From Andalucia godoyi (taxonomy: Eukaryota; Discoba; Jakobea; Jakobida; Andaluciidae): DNA of 64,000 nucleotides. Below the pieces are notes generated by a model, which searched no databases, had not been told where the DNA came from, and saw only the letters and a list, made by a program, of their open reading frames with translations. Each line of letters begins with the position of its first letter. Position 1 is the stretch's first letter. The position numbers were made by a program, and so were the translations under genes. Below are positions 1 to 11,320 of the stretch, piece by piece. Where the stretch lies: NCBI GenBank assembly GCA_009859145.1, contig VRVR01000018.1, forward strand, positions 67,688-131,687. Reading direction: 5' to 3'.

Positions 1-3000
1 CCTCGCCAGTGAGGTAGATCAACGCTGCGAACGGAATGTCCTCGTACTCGTTCAGGAACATGTGCAGTTGACGAGCAGAAATGCGCAAGTCCGATTCATT
101 GAATTCGTACGGAATGTTCCATCCCAGAGGCCCAAACTTTCGGCGCTCCTGGATCACAGCGTGAAAGAAGCACAGGGCGAACGCCAAGCGACGAAATTCG
201 ACATCCTTTGAGCACGAGGTAAAGAACTCGGGATCAGAAACCGGGTCCGAGAGATAGCTTCGCAAGAGATTTGCGCGCAATCCACGTGGCGGTTCGTTCG
301 TCATCTTCACCGAGTTTTGCAACACAGATACAGGGAACTTCTCGGAAGGCATGGAAGTGAGCCACATGCGAAACTCCGGGTTCACAGACTCCGGAGCAAG
401 TTCTTCAACAATCTTTTCCAGAGACGACATCCAAGAGACGGCAAGATGGCAGTTTTGCAAAACGACCCACGTCCCACGCTGACACGCTTCCTTGATCTTA
501 CGCTCTGCAATCGGTCCTTGGCCTTGACCCAGAGAGAGCGCTTCCAACTTCTTACCGAACCCTCGAGACTCTGCAAACTTGATGAGCGCCGTCATGGGAT
601 CCGCACCGGGAGACAAGACAAAGACGAGCGGAGTGCACGAATCTGAATCCGCAAACGAGCCGCCGAGATCAAAGACGGGAGGATCGATGAAGCGACGATC
701 CATATTCTTCTCCACGTAGTCCTGGCACGCTGGAGTAATTTTGTCTGGACGGACGGCACGAACAAGAAGCAACCAATGCATATCGCTCATCTTCTCGGGC
801 GAAAATCCATCCACGGGGGCACACGCCTTGATGTTGGTCGTGCATTTGTGGGGCTCAGAAAAGTCGTACATTGCCTTGAAAGCAGCCACATGCTTCTTGA
901 AGAAACCAGACACTCCCTTCATGAGCGGTAGAGACTCGAGTCGAAGAAGCTCGATCCAAGACTTCTCAACAAGCCAGTCGGAAGCCGGGTTTGGCGGCAA
1001 GGACGACTCTCCGACTGCAATACCACCCGTCAAAAGGAAACGCCACTCCTCTTCGATGATGGAGTGGTTCTCACCATCTTGGATCTTGATGCACATGATC
1101 AAGGAGAACAGCAGCTTGTGGTTCTCAAACAGCGATCGGCAGACGTTCTTGTACAAGGAATACGTGAAAAAGTCCTTGAGATTTGCCAATCGCTTTTCAA
1201 AAATGTCGGAAGGCGATGATTCCTGAATGCCTCGGATGAACAGCGAAATGTACCAAGTCAAGGAATACTGGTACATCGGATCGACGTTGGCAAGTTCTGA
1301 AATGCAGAAGAACAGCAGGGACCCACGCAGCGCAACGGGCTTGTACCCAAGACGAGTAGCGTCAATTTCGGCTTCCGTAATCTCAGCGGCGGCCTGCTTC
1401 TCTGCAATTTCATTAGCCGTGATCTTCGACTTGGAAAGCGCATTCACGACCGCTTCATCCTCCAAAATATTACCCGACGAGCTGCTGAGCAACTGCAGGA
1501 TCTTGTCCTCAATCTCCTTGAGCGTGCGCTTGTTCTCAGCAGACTGCAGCACCAACTCGTTCTTTTCCTTCTCGAGCTCCGGGCGTTCCTTTGCTACTAC
1601 AATGCCAAGAAGCTGGTCCTCAAGACCCTCCGGTGTGATCATAAAGTTAATCAACGTGACTTTGGTTGACAGCTCGGGAAGGTAGTGGGGATTTCGAAGT
1701 TTCGTCGTGATGTAGAACCGGAAATCTTTCGAGTACTCGATGGTGTTGTCGCCCAAGCGGATGCACATGGTACCCTGAGACTTGAAAACCTGTTTCAGGA
1801 GCAACGGCTCAAGCACAGCATCCAGTTCTTCCCCCACATTTTCCAACAGAACAGGGGTTCCAAACTGAATGGCATTCTCCAGCGAGCGAAGGAACCCCTC
1901 GTCAGAGAGCTTCATGACCATCAACTTATTATCCTTCTCCATGTTCTTGATCCACTTATTCGCCTGGCCCTGCGGATCAATCAACAGCGGCCAACGACGA
2001 GCGTTGTTAACCACAATACCGTTATCTACTGAAAAGGAATCGGCCGGGAGTCCGCAAATATTCCATTCGCGAACCTTCACTGGATCTCCGAGAACGGTAG
2101 ACAATGAAAATACTTCTGAGCAAGGGATGGCGTTCTTCCGGCAGGCTACGATCCAGGAAGCAATGCACGAACTTCTGAACGCCGAAGTGAACGCACCCAA
2201 ATACGCGATCAGTCCCGCGGCAATCAGGACATCGCCAGTCAAGTTTGTGTACAGCACAGACAGATCGGCGACGATTGCAGTCCAGCGCGATTTCTCGCCA
2301 CCGAGACCACCAATAAGACGCTGGGCACGATCCAACTTCTTCTCCACATCCTGAACTTGTCGCGCAAGATCCAACTTCTTCTGATTCGACTCCGTGAACT
2401 GCTTGTTCAATTTGTCGATGCGATCCACGACCGTCTGGAGCGCAGCCTTCTTCTCATTGAGCACGGCCATCACTTTCGCAAGCTCGGCTTCTGCGGCTGC
2501 CAATGCGGCCTTTTTCGGGGCGACAACTTTCGCAATGCGATTATACACATCCATTGCTCGGACCCAAGCACACAGGCCCTTTGCAGCAATAGAGACGCGC
2601 TCAATCACCTCCGGAACAAAATCAGGGTCTTTCAGATACGGTTGCAGATTCTGGATCACAGAATCTGGAATGTTGTCCTTGTCGTAGTCAAGAAGAGATT
2701 GCAAGAAATTCGGATTTGCCATCATCTTCTTAGCTGGCTCCCAATAGTCATCGTACTTCTTTCCCATGCCCGCGTCTTTCTTGACTGGCTTGATCTGATT
2801 CATAATGCACACAGTTTCCATGACAACGCGAACTCCTTGGGGAGGGGTTGGCATAGCCTTCACTTCCGTGATGTCCTTCTTGCTCAGAGATTTCAACGCC
2901 TTTGTCGCAGCCTCAAGCGCCGGAATGGCCTCCGCTAAATCAGCTTCGCACTCCGACTTCAGCTTCTGCGCGGCCTCCGCCTTGACATTCGCTTCCGCCT

Positions 3001-6000
3001 CATCCACTTGGACTACCTCCTTCGTGGCCGCAGCCTCCTTGGATTCCTTTTCAATCACAACGATGAGGTCTTCAACGTCCTTGGTGGTCTGAATGAGAAC
3101 TGGCTTGAGAGCCGTCAATTCTGCTTGCATATCTGCAACCTGGCCTTCCGCAGACGCAAGCTTTTGCAAGCCGACTTCGTAGCGTCGCTTCGACTCGTTC
3201 AGCGACTGCTGCTTGCGGGCCAGCAGCGTCTTAAACGTGGAAATCAGCTCAAGATATGACGTCGGCGTGACGTAATTGTACCGCTTCGCTTGCACAAGAT
3301 ATGTAATCGATAGCCGATGAACGGACTGATGCATTTGCACACACAATTCGACGCACGATTTTTTCTGGTCGGCGGTTGCATCGATTTCGTCAAGGAAACT
3401 GGTAGCAACAGAGTGCAGCGCCTCGTCCGGCCACTGCGTGAACCAATCAATCGTGCAGCAGTTGACCAGTGATGGGAACTGACGGATGCGATTTCTCAAG
3501 GCGTCCCCTACAGGAGACATGCACAAAACGACGTGCAGCCTTGCTCTGCAACGCTCGACAAAGAAATTGTACAGTCCATTTCGGGACATGTCCTTCCAGC
3601 CAGCCTCCTTCGCTGCATTGCGAAGTCCCTCAACAATGGCGGTCAGCTCATCCGTTGGAAACAGATTCGGAACTTCTCCAGTGTTCAGCAAATTGGAGAT
3701 ATCTTCCAAAAAGGACTCGTATTTGATTTGTGTGTCCGTAAACAGGAACACCGTGTACTTGCCTTCCGAGCCACCAGCTCGGCGAAGAAGTTTCTTGAGG
3801 TCTTCCTTCCATTCCGTCCTCGTGTAGTTCTTCGAAATTTCAACTTGGGAAATCTCCATGTTTGCAATATGAGCCGCAAGCCGCGTCAGTGACTGACGCC
3901 CAGAACCGCCCACTCCAATCAAGAGCGCATTTCCGCGGGGCTGTCTCAAAACTCGCGAAATTCGAGCAACGTGGGACATGGCGAAGCGGAATAGAACCAA
4001 TTCCATGCGCTTGGCAGACATTGCATTATACTCGTCAAGATACTCAACCATGATGCGGTTGAATGCATTCATATCCTTGATTTCTTCGTATTTGCGATTG
4101 TCCGGGTCGCTTTCACGGAAATCCGCCCAAATGAGCTGGCGATCCGGAATTGCAGAATCAATCGATGATTTGAACTGCTCTTTGAGGACAACATTCATTT
4201 GGTTCTCAAACCAGGAGCGGTCACTGTCATCAATCAAGCGATCCTGAAACACACGCTGACACTCGTGGTACCACAGGCGCGTCATCTGCTCAGCGCTGTC
4301 CACCTTCTCTGGCCTCACCATTGAAATTCCTTGGAAAACCTTTGATAAATCTCGAAGATTGAAAATATAATGTGGTCGCGCAGGAGTTGGCAGCAGATCA
4401 CGGCAAATAGCTCTATAAAGTGAAATCGTACCAGCGACCATCGACGCGCGCAGTCCCTTGACAGACATTGGGAATGGATCGAAGAACCAGTCCATAATAG
4501 TCGAGAAAATCCTGGTATTGGATTCGTCGTCAAACTCGTTGAATCCAAACATGCAAAAGTGCCGAACGAGTCGCGGGGTAATGCTGTTGCGACCACCCCC
4601 CGGTGGTCCCATTGCACAGACAAACTGAACATCAATGATATTCTTGAAAGTCTTTTCCTTCCGGTCATACCAGCCGCCGTGATCCATCCACTGTCGGATA
4701 AGCTCAATGGGAGGCTGCGCACCGTACACTTCCAGCTGAGGCATGTTCAAATCGTCGACGAAGATCAAGGCCCGTTTTCCGAGAGGAGGTCCAACGACTC
4801 CCTTACGACGCTTGTCGAGTTTTGAATCAATAAGGTCCTGCGTCTGGTTGGCGCTGGTTTGGGCAGAAAAGTTCACAAAAATGGGCACATACTTATCTTC
4901 ATCAAGGGATTCCAACTTGTCCTTGATGTAGACCGTTTTTCCAGTACCCGTTGGCCCGACAAACAAAACAGGATGATTGTGTGTCAGCAAGGTCTCGAGC
5001 AAAAACGAATACCGAATAGTGTCCACCGTGGTGACGATAATATTGTTAAACGACGTATCCTTCTCAATCTTCTTTGCATCGTGCGTGTCGACCCACAAAA
5101 ACCATTTCAGCTCGCCAACTTTGAAAACGTAATCAAACACTGTGCACTTGTCGGGTACAGGAAGCTGGAGTTTGTGCTGTGAATCGCTGGGATTCGATGA
5201 CGCAAATAGCTCACGAATGAACGCATTGAACAATGGACGAGTAGCATCTTCTGTCGTTCCGCCAATGCACCAGACTAAAGAAAACATGAATAAACACTCG
5301 CAAATCACAACCCGCTCACGATCATTCAACTTAGAGAACGTATCTTGAGATTTGAACGGGTCCAGCAGCGAATCATACAGTCGCAACAAGGATGCGACAC
5401 CCATGATTTCCGATTGAGGAACAAACTCTCTGCATTTCTTGCGTCTGAACTCCAATGATGGAAAGATCACCCAATTAAACATCTTCTTCATGTGTTCTTT
5501 CAGAGAATCGGGAATGTGGGCAGGCAAGGTGTTCAACCAGGACTCCATCAACGGAGCCCAGCCGAGAGATGACGGCTCCATGTACACCATGCCACAGCGC
5601 GACACGGTCGCAGGAGAAGCGACAGCCAGATCCTGGACTTCAAAGATGAGATTCATGGTGTTGCTCATTTGGATGATTTCACCTGAAACTAAGCACAGCT
5701 TCTTGTTGTCGTCCAAAACAGTATTCATCGACTCAATCCAAACGGCATCAACAGGGCCGTCGAAGATGATCCACTTTCGGTCGGGGGATGGATCCGAAGA
5801 ACACGTTCGAAAGATATTAGCAAGAATGCCATCGGACCACTCATGAGAAACCATGTCGAAAGATCCGTACAGTTGTCCCATCGTAATAGACTTTGGATTC
5901 AGCGTGTGCAGATGAGTGTGCCGCTCCAATCCACGCTTCGACAGGGAACTCAGCGCATCCGACAGAACACGAATAGCACACGTTTTCCCAGCATACGAGT

Positions 6001-9000
6001 ACCCAACCACCATAAGACCGTGTCGAACGATGATCATCTCATACAACTGGATCACTTTGTCCAGGAACGCCACAGAGGGCTGCAGATTGCGAGCCTTGCA
6101 AGACTCGTGCATAGCTTCATTCAAAGCCGCCCGATCGACATCGGGCAGCGACACTCCTGGGAACAAATCAGAGATGATACCATTGAACAGGGGGATGTCA
6201 TGCGAAAGGAATTTTGGAAGATTCACATCCTGGATTGCACGAAGAATCAAAATGTCTTCGCCTTCATCTAGATACTTGCGCTTCAGGTTTCCGGCAGCAG
6301 TCAGCACAGCCTTCACAGCTCGCATGCCATAGTCATAGTGGTCCTGAGACGATAGCTGTTCAGAGCAAAGCTTGTACGTCGCAACGATCTTTTCAGCCAA
6401 GGCGCGACCCTTCAAGAAGCCAAATGAGAACAGCGAAATTTCAGCGATTAGTGCATAATTCGGAACCATCATCGCAACCGGCCTGAACAATGCCTTCAAA
6501 TTGTCCGGAAGCTCAGATCGACCAGCATACCCCGGATTCATGGTGATAAATACAGCACACGAGGCGTTGAGGGCAAGCTCGGTTCCCTCGAAAACAAATC
6601 GGGTCATCTTGAGCCCAATGGCACGCTGAATAGTCAAAATCTGTTGGGCAATGACGGACAAAACTTCAAGATCTATGCGATTGAATTCATCAAAGCACGA
6701 CCACGCACCCGATGAAGCAAGACCCTTGAAAAACTTTCCCATGGCGAGATAGTCCAAACCATCGGAACAGTTGAAAACGACGCACTGCTTCGCTATGGCC
6801 TTGGCGAGATCTTTTGTTGTTTCCGTCTTTCCTGTGCCAGCAGGGCCTTCTGGCGCACCTCCTAAATGCAAGTGCAAGGCCCCCATGAGCGTCCTGTAGC
6901 AACGATCGGTCAACGGAGTAATGACGAGCCGGCCCGAATTGCCGAGATATTCGTATCCGTAAGAAAGAGCCGCATTGGTTTGCCGTACAATGAGACTGCC
7001 TGTTTCGTCCAGGTAATATCGAAGCTGAGCAAGCCAATCAAACGCATTTGGATCGCTGACCTTGGCTTTCACCATGTCAGTGATCGTGTCTCGGTTGTGA
7101 ACCTCGATAACTACGAGAGAAGACAAGGTAGCACGAGCCAGTGATGAGAGGTCGCCACGAACCAGTTTAATCAGCGTCTCCATGAGACCGTTCATGACCT
7201 TTTCAAACTTGGCCAGACCTTTCGATCCATGTTTGGTCAACGCTTCTTCCACATGTTTTGTCCAGCTCCAACAAGACACCGCAATGATAACCTGGCCAGG
7301 CCAATTGATTACCCAATTATCGTAATTCACGTCTGCAGCAGCGCGCGCGATGCAGCATTTGCGAACAATGTCCTTCAACGAGTCAACCATTGCTTTCTCC
7401 ACTTCCAACAGCCACTTTTCGACATTTCCTCCCGCCTCGGCAGGACTCACCTTTCGAATGAAACCAACCCGCTCCTTCTCCGACGAGAACATTGCCGTGA
7501 TATCCATGCTCGACTGAAACTCCAGAGCCTCAATGCTCTCGAAGCACTTTCGCAGATGGGGCTGTACTCGAAGGGGGTCCTTTGTTTCTGACAAGATTTC
7601 AAGCAGCTCGTCATTCGAAAGGAAAAAGAACCGCGGAAATGCAAGTCGCTTCGTCTCCAAATAGTCATTCAATCCTTTTTGAATCATGTCAAGCAGGCGA
7701 TTTGCTTCGACGAACGTCGGTAATAAATTCTCAATTGCAGTTGCGGAAAGCACGGCTGGAGTCTTGACGGTCAGTTCCATTGTCTTACGCCAAACAACAT
7801 CAACCCTTTCAAAGCGCTTCGCCTCGACCGGAAGCTGTCTCGTGATGTCTTCCGATGAGAAAATAGGCTCCAGATACAGCCAAACTCCTTGACACTTGAG
7901 CCATTCATCCAGAATTTCTTGAACATTCTTCAGCTTCTCTTCCCATTCACGAACCCGCTTCTCAATTGCCTTCACGTTCGGATCTCCGCGCATGGATTGC
8001 GTCTTGACAATATGATCATCCAGCATGTTCTGAATATCATCAATTCCACGGAGAATATGCGTTCCCGTAGACCGCCATGGCGCACACTCAAAACACATTG
8101 GCTTCCACTCGGCTTGCATTTTCTCAAGAGCCTTCTCGAGCTTGTACTCCTTCGATGCCACATCCGATATGTCCTGGATCTTATCAATGTACTGCATAAG
8201 ATTCATGGACAACAGGGAATTCAAATTCAGGTCATCAGACGGATACAAGTGCACATTGCACACATCAGAGATGCGCTCCCAATGCCGATCTCGAAGACCG
8301 GGATTCCGGAGTGCTTGTATCAACGGAATATACGCTTTGAACACATCGACCTTTTCCTTGAGTGCAAGGGCCACGGCAGCCGCAGCAGGAGATCTGTCGT
8401 TCAGCGATTTCGACAGCTTGAACAGCATTCGCCACCAAGCAGCAACATCTTGCTCGATCTTTTCCCCATCCAATAAATTGAACTGCCCTTCGTGCCACTC
8501 GGGGGAAGCGCGAGTCCAATTGACTGCAACTGTCCACAGGTCTTTGAAAGGCTCAAACGCCTTGGCGACGTCATTAATTTGAGGATATGACGTCTCCTGC
8601 CACTCAAAGATCTTTTCGCGAGAATTGTACAATCGAGCTGTATCTCGAGCATCTGAAATCTTCTTGGTGATAAGCTCAACTTTTTCGTACAGCTCCTCAA
8701 CCTTCTCGAGATCTCCAATTTTCGAGAACTCGTCCACTTCATCTCGGTACCGATCAAGAGAGTCGACGAACTTCTCCTGATTCTCCCGCAGCTCCTCCAT
8801 GAACCGACGACGACTGTCTTCAATTTCCATTTTCGCATCGTCCATTGCAGAGGAGCATTTTGCAGGCCAGGATACAGAATTCCACAGTAATTCAAAGTCC
8901 GACACAGCCAGTGAGACAGAAAAACCTTCCAGCGAATCCGCCAGTGACCGCGCAAGCTTGATCTGGCCCTCCAATGCAATGAACTTTTCCGAACAAGAAT

Positions 9001-11152
9001 TGTAATACTGCTGCAGCTCTACCAGATCCTCCGCATTGGTAGGCAAAACGGATATCCGCTCGTAGATTTCCGTGTACGAGGTGTTGATAGAATTGCACGT
9101 GTCTTGAATGGACTGCACGATTCTGGTTACCAGCGTATTGAAAAGCGCATCCGCACGCGAGCGAAGCAGCTTCCGAAGCTCTCCACAATCGACAACAAAC
9201 AAGCCGAACGTATTGAAGCGCTTAACATTCTCCGCGATTTCCATTGCCATGGCTCGGAACTTCAGGATGTCCTGGAGGATTGTCGAGTCATCGGCAGACG
9301 CCAACACAGACTCCACAGTCTCGGTCCATAAGATCGAAAAACGCTCATCAATAAAATCGCGAAAATTGGACGGTGAGACGAGCTCCACAGAAAGGCGCTC
9401 CTGCAGCCGAGCCCGCATTTCCTGTGGAAGCGGGTGCTGTTTGTCCAATGTGGCAAGCGGCAGCTCGTTCGGGAAATCCAAAAGGGGCAGAACATTGGCA
9501 CCAAGTTTTGGAACTTGAGAAGAGCAGCCAATGATGTAATCAAAGTGTCGACAGATCATATCCATCACTGTTTCGACTGGAGGATCAAACACCAGTTTGT
9601 CATCTCTAACGAGCAAGCGAACTGTCAGCAACGGGTCTTCGCGAACAGAAAAGAAATCAAAGAAATCAACCACAGACTCTTTCGTCAAGGTTCTCAGTTG
9701 CTCGCTCATGATGAGGTTGATGCAGTTCAGGAATCTGCACAAAGTCGAGCTCAGGTACGTATCCTTGTTATCCTCATAAAAATGGAAGCCTCCACCCACT
9801 TCATCTAAATTGTTCTGAATCATCCAGGCGATGTTGGGAACCCAATCTGTCTTGAGGAAACTGGCAACTCGATCTGCGTGCGCTCGCTGGGCCTGCATAA
9901 ATGCCTCGAGAACACAAGGCGTTTCTAAGTTCTCCAGTGCACAGTCCACAAAGTTTCGCAAAGAAAATTTTTCCATCCAGCTGCGGAAAACGGATGTCAT
10001 CGTCGGTATCAAAGCAGGATGGACGCAAAACAAATTTTGTGAAATGAAAGCTTTGGATTCCGAAAAGTGCAGGTCGTGTTCTGGAATCGAAACGGTGGCA
10101 AGCAACGGGACCGGGGGCCTTGCATCTGGATCCGGGAGATGTATGTGTGCAAGGCGCTTGCGCTCTTCCATATTCATGTACAGATAGTTGAAGATGGCCT
10201 GCTTAACAGACGATTCATGAAACAGGCGCAATTCATCAATGGACGACTCAATAAAGTCAACCTGTGCGACCGGAAATTCTGCCGCGACAAGTCGCAGAAT
10301 ACGATCAATCTGCTCCTCGGATATCGGAGTCGCCGCTTCGCTGCTCATATCTTGAATGTACATGTCAAGCCTGATACGGGCTTCCGACATTGACCGTCGC
10401 TGGATGGCATCGGCTCGTCTTCGAAGAAACTTTGCCTCATCCTCTCCGTCGAACCGAATGTTCAACCTCCGAACAAATTTCGTCTTTTCGGGAGAATCAC
10501 ACCACTCAATCAGAAACGTTCCTTCTGCGTCGCTGAAATCTAGGCACCTGCACCGCTTCCAAACATAGTCATTTCCGTTGAACCAGATGGAGTACCCAAA
10601 GCAACCCACCCAGTTTCTCAGATTCGGCCTGGACTCCAGAGAAACGTCATCGAAAAACTCAAGTGGCAAGAACGAGGATTTCTTGACTCCGATTCGCGGA
10701 ATGGCTTCCTCAGGCATCTGTCCCGCCATTGTCCCGCCATCTGCCGATAGACTGGAGAGGGATGGAGCATTCAAACCGACGATTGACAAGCCGTTCCAGA
10801 CGGGAGAATAGTGTGCTCCGATTCGCCCAGAAGGCGAGTCTTCAGCGGATGACGCACGCCTGGATGCAGTCTGCTGATTCATCGCATCCTTCGCGTTGTC
10901 CTTGGAAATCGACGGCAACTTTCTCTGGAGCGAGCGTACATCTGTGGTAATCTTCGGCTTGGGGAGCTGTACTCTTCCAGTGAACTCCGAAGGCTCGGCG
11001 CGTGTAAGAAGCGTTTGCTCGTGGTTTCGCATACGGCGAAATGCTCTGATTTCTTCTTCCAGCAAGGTTCGCTCACGACCTTCCACATGGGAGACTGCCT
11101 CACGAGGAACCGGCAAAACCTTTTCCTTTAGGGCACGGTTCGCAAAACTCAT
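1..11152 (-). CDS. Axonemal inner-arm dynein heavy chain (partial, C-terminus beyond window)
   Basis: ATP-driven motor of the ciliary inner arm. The frame starts at ATG 11152 and both window ends fall in the same frame; about 3717 codons are present and roughly 350 residues of the AAA6/C-terminal region are missing off the left edge. I read a tail/linker, AAA1 Walker A GPAGTGKT at about residue 1436 followed by CFDEFNRI and ITMNPGYAGR, AAA2 GYSYAGKT near residue 1714, AAA3 GPTGTGKT near 2066, AAA4 GVGGSGRQS near 2411, then a coiled-coil stalk about residues 2620-2950 with the microtubule-binding head. Phrases such as NPKSITMGQLYG, SGEIIQM and GWNIPYEFNESDLRIS resemble the single-headed DNAH3/DNAH7/DNAH12 group; that subgroup call is by recall of family sequences. 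No intron is needed across the whole 11 kb. Confidence 0.95.
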   Translation of the reverse strand, partial: MSFANRALKEKVLPVPREAVSHVEGRERTLLEEEIRAFRRMRNHEQTLLTRAEPSEFTGRVQLPKPKITTDVRSLQRKLPSISKDNAKDAMNQQTASRRASSAEDSPSGRIGAHYSPVWNGLSIVGLNAPSLSSLSADGGTMAGQMPEEAIPRIGVKKSSFLPLEFFDDVSLESRPNLRNWVGCFGYSIWFNGNDYVWKRCRCLDFSDAEGTFLIEWCDSPEKTKFVRRLNIRFDGEDEAKFLRRRADAIQRRSMSEARIRLDMYIQDMSSEAATPISEEQIDRILRLVAAEFPVAQVDFIESSIDELRLFHESSVKQAIFNYLYMNMEERKRLAHIHLPDPDARPPVPLLATVSIPEHDLHFSESKAFISQNLFCVHPALIPTMTSVFRSWMEKFSLRNFVDCALENLETPCVLEAFMQAQRAHADRVASFLKTDWVPNIAWMIQNNLDEVGGGFHFYEDNKDTYLSSTLCRFLNCINLIMSEQLRTLTKESVVDFFDFFSVREDPLLTVRLLVRDDKLVFDPPVETVMDMICRHFDYIIGCSSQVPKLGANVLPLLDFPNELPLATLDKQHPLPQEMRARLQERLSVELVSPSNFRDFIDERFSILWTETVESVLASADDSTILQDILKFRAMAMEIAENVKRFNTFGLFVVDCGELRKLLRSRADALFNTLVTRIVQSIQDTCNSINTSYTEIYERISVLPTNAEDLVELQQYYNSCSEKFIALEGQIKLARSLADSLEGFSVSLAVSDFELLWNSVSWPAKCSSAMDDAKMEIEDSRRRFMEELRENQEKFVDSLDRYRDEVDEFSKIGDLEKVEELYEKVELITKKISDARDTARLYNSREKIFEWQETSYPQINDVAKAFEPFKDLWTVAVNWTRASPEWHEGQFNLLDGEKIEQDVAAWWRMLFKLSKSLNDRSPAAAAVALALKEKVDVFKAYIPLIQALRNPGLRDRHWERISDVCNVHLYPSDDLNLNSLLSMNLMQYIDKIQDISDVASKEYKLEKALEKMQAEWKPMCFECAPWRSTGTHILRGIDDIQNMLDDHIVKTQSMRGDPNVKAIEKRVREWEEKLKNVQEILDEWLKCQGVWLYLEPIFSSEDITRQLPVEAKRFERVDVVWRKTMELTVKTPAVLSATAIENLLPTFVEANRLLDMIQKGLNDYLETKRLAFPRFFFLSNDELLEILSETKDPLRVQPHLRKCFESIEALEFQSSMDITAMFSSEKERVGFIRKVSPAEAGGNVEKWLLEVEKAMVDSLKDIVRKCCIARAAADVNYDNWVINWPGQVIIAVSCWSWTKHVEEALTKHGSKGLAKFEKVMNGLMETLIKLVRGDLSSLARATLSSLVVIEVHNRDTITDMVKAKVSDPNAFDWLAQLRYYLDETGSLIVRQTNAALSYGYEYLGNSGRLVITPLTDRCYRTLMGALHLHLGGAPEGPAGTGKTETTKDLAKAIAKQCVVFNCSDGLDYLAMGKFFKGLASSGAWSCFDEFNRIDLEVLSVIAQQILTIQRAIGLKMTRFVFEGTELALNASCAVFITMNPGYAGRSELPDNLKALFRPVAMMVPNYALIAEISLFSFGFLKGRALAEKIVATYKLCSEQLSSQDHYDYGMRAVKAVLTAAGNLKRKYLDEGEDILILRAIQDVNLPKFLSHDIPLFNGIISDLFPGVSLPDVDRAALNEAMHESCKARNLQPSVAFLDKVIQLYEMIIVRHGLMVVGYSYAGKTCAIRVLSDALSSLSKRGLERHTHLHTLNPKSITMGQLYGSFDMVSHEWSDGILANIFRTCSSDPSPDRKWIIFDGPVDAVWIESMNTVLDDNKKLCLVSGEIIQMSNTMNLIFEVQDLAVASPATVSRCGMVYMEPSSLGWAPLMESWLNTLPAHIPDSLKEHMKKMFNWVIFPSLEFRRKKCREFVPQSEIMGVASLLRLYDSLLDPFKSQDTFSKLNDRERVVICECLFMFSLVWCIGGTTEDATRPLFNAFIRELFASSNPSDSQHKLQLPVPDKCTVFDYVFKVGELKWFLWVDTHDAKKIEKDTSFNNIIVTTVDTIRYSFLLETLLTHNHPVLFVGPTGTGKTVYIKDKLESLDEDKYVPIFVNFSAQTSANQTQDLIDSKLDKRRKGVVGPPLGKRALIFVDDLNMPQLEVYGAQPPIELIRQWMDHGGWYDRKEKTFKNIIDVQFVCAMGPPGGGRNSITPRLVRHFCMFGFNEFDDESNTRIFSTIMDWFFDPFPMSVKGLRASMVAGTISLYRAICRDLLPTPARPHYIFNLRDLSKVFQGISMVRPEKVDSAEQMTRLWYHECQRVFQDRLIDDSDRSWFENQMNVVLKEQFKSSIDSAIPDRQLIWADFRESDPDNRKYEEIKDMNAFNRIMVEYLDEYNAMSAKRMELVLFRFAMSHVARISRVLRQPRGNALLIGVGGSGRQSLTRLAAHIANMEISQVEISKNYTRTEWKEDLKKLLRRAGGSEGKYTVFLFTDTQIKYESFLEDISNLLNTGEVPNLFPTDELTAIVEGLRNAAKEAGWKDMSRNGLYNFFVERCRARLHVVLCMSPVGDALRNRIRQFPSLVNCCTIDWFTQWPDEALHSVATSFLDEIDATADQKKSCVELCVQMHQSVHRLSITYLVQAKRYNYVTPTSYLELISTFKTLLARKQQSLNESKRRYEVGLQKLASAEGQVADMQAELTALKPVLIQTTKDVEDLIVVIEKESKEAAATKEVVQVDEAEANVKAEAAQKLKSECEADLAEAIPALEAATKALKSLSKKDITEVKAMPTPPQGVRVVMETVCIMNQIKPVKKDAGMGKKYDDYWEPAKKMMANPNFLQSLLDYDKDNIPDSVIQNLQPYLKDPDFVPEVIERVSIAAKGLCAWVRAMDVYNRIAKVVAPKKAALAAAEAELAKVMAVLNEKKAALQTVVDRIDKLNKQFTESNQKKLDLARQVQDVEKKLDRAQRLIGGLGGEKSRWTAIVADLSVLYTNLTGDVLIAAGLIAYLGAFTSAFRSSCIASWIVACRKNAIPCSEVFSLSTVLGDPVKVREWNICGLPADSFSVDNGIVVNNARRWPLLIDPQGQANKWIKNMEKDNKLMVMKLSDEGFLRSLENAIQFGTPVLLENVGEELDAVLEPLLLKQVFKSQGTMCIRLGDNTIEYSKDFRFYITTKLRNPHYLPELSTKVTLINFMITPEGLEDQLLGIVVAKERPELEKEKNELVLQSAENKRTLKEIEDKILQLLSSSSGNILEDEAVVNALSKSKITANEIAEKQAAAEITEAEIDATRLGYKPVALRGSLLFFCISELANVDPMYQYSLTWYISLFIRGIQESSPSDIFEKRLANLKDFFTYSLYKNVCRSLFENHKLLFSLIMCIKIQDGENHSIIEEEWRFLLTGGIAVGESSLPPNPASDWLVEKSWIELLRLESLPLMKGVSGFFKKHVAAFKAMYDFSEPHKCTTNIKACAPVDGFSPEKMSDMHWLLLVRAVRPDKITPACQDYVEKNMDRRFIDPPVFDLGGSFADSDSCTPLVFVLSPGADPMTALIKFAESRGFGKKLEALSLGQGQGPIAERKIKEACQRGTWVVLQNCHLAVSWMSSLEKIVEELAPESVNPEFRMWLTSMPSEKFPVSVLQNSVKMTNEPPRGLRANLLRSYLSDPVSDPEFFTSCSKDVEFRRLAFALCFFHAVIQERRKFGPLGWNIPYEFNESDLRISARQLHMFLNEYEDIPFAALIYLTGE

Positions 11153-11286
11153 GACGATAACCTCGCGGGAGAGGGCACACAGAAAGAATCAAATAAAACG
11201 ATGCAAAAAGAGCAGTGAAAGCGCAAAAAGAGTTCCGTGACGGACGACGAAGATCGAAAAAGCCTGATCGGAAGGAAAATAGATTG

Positions 11287-11320
<34 letters not shown>

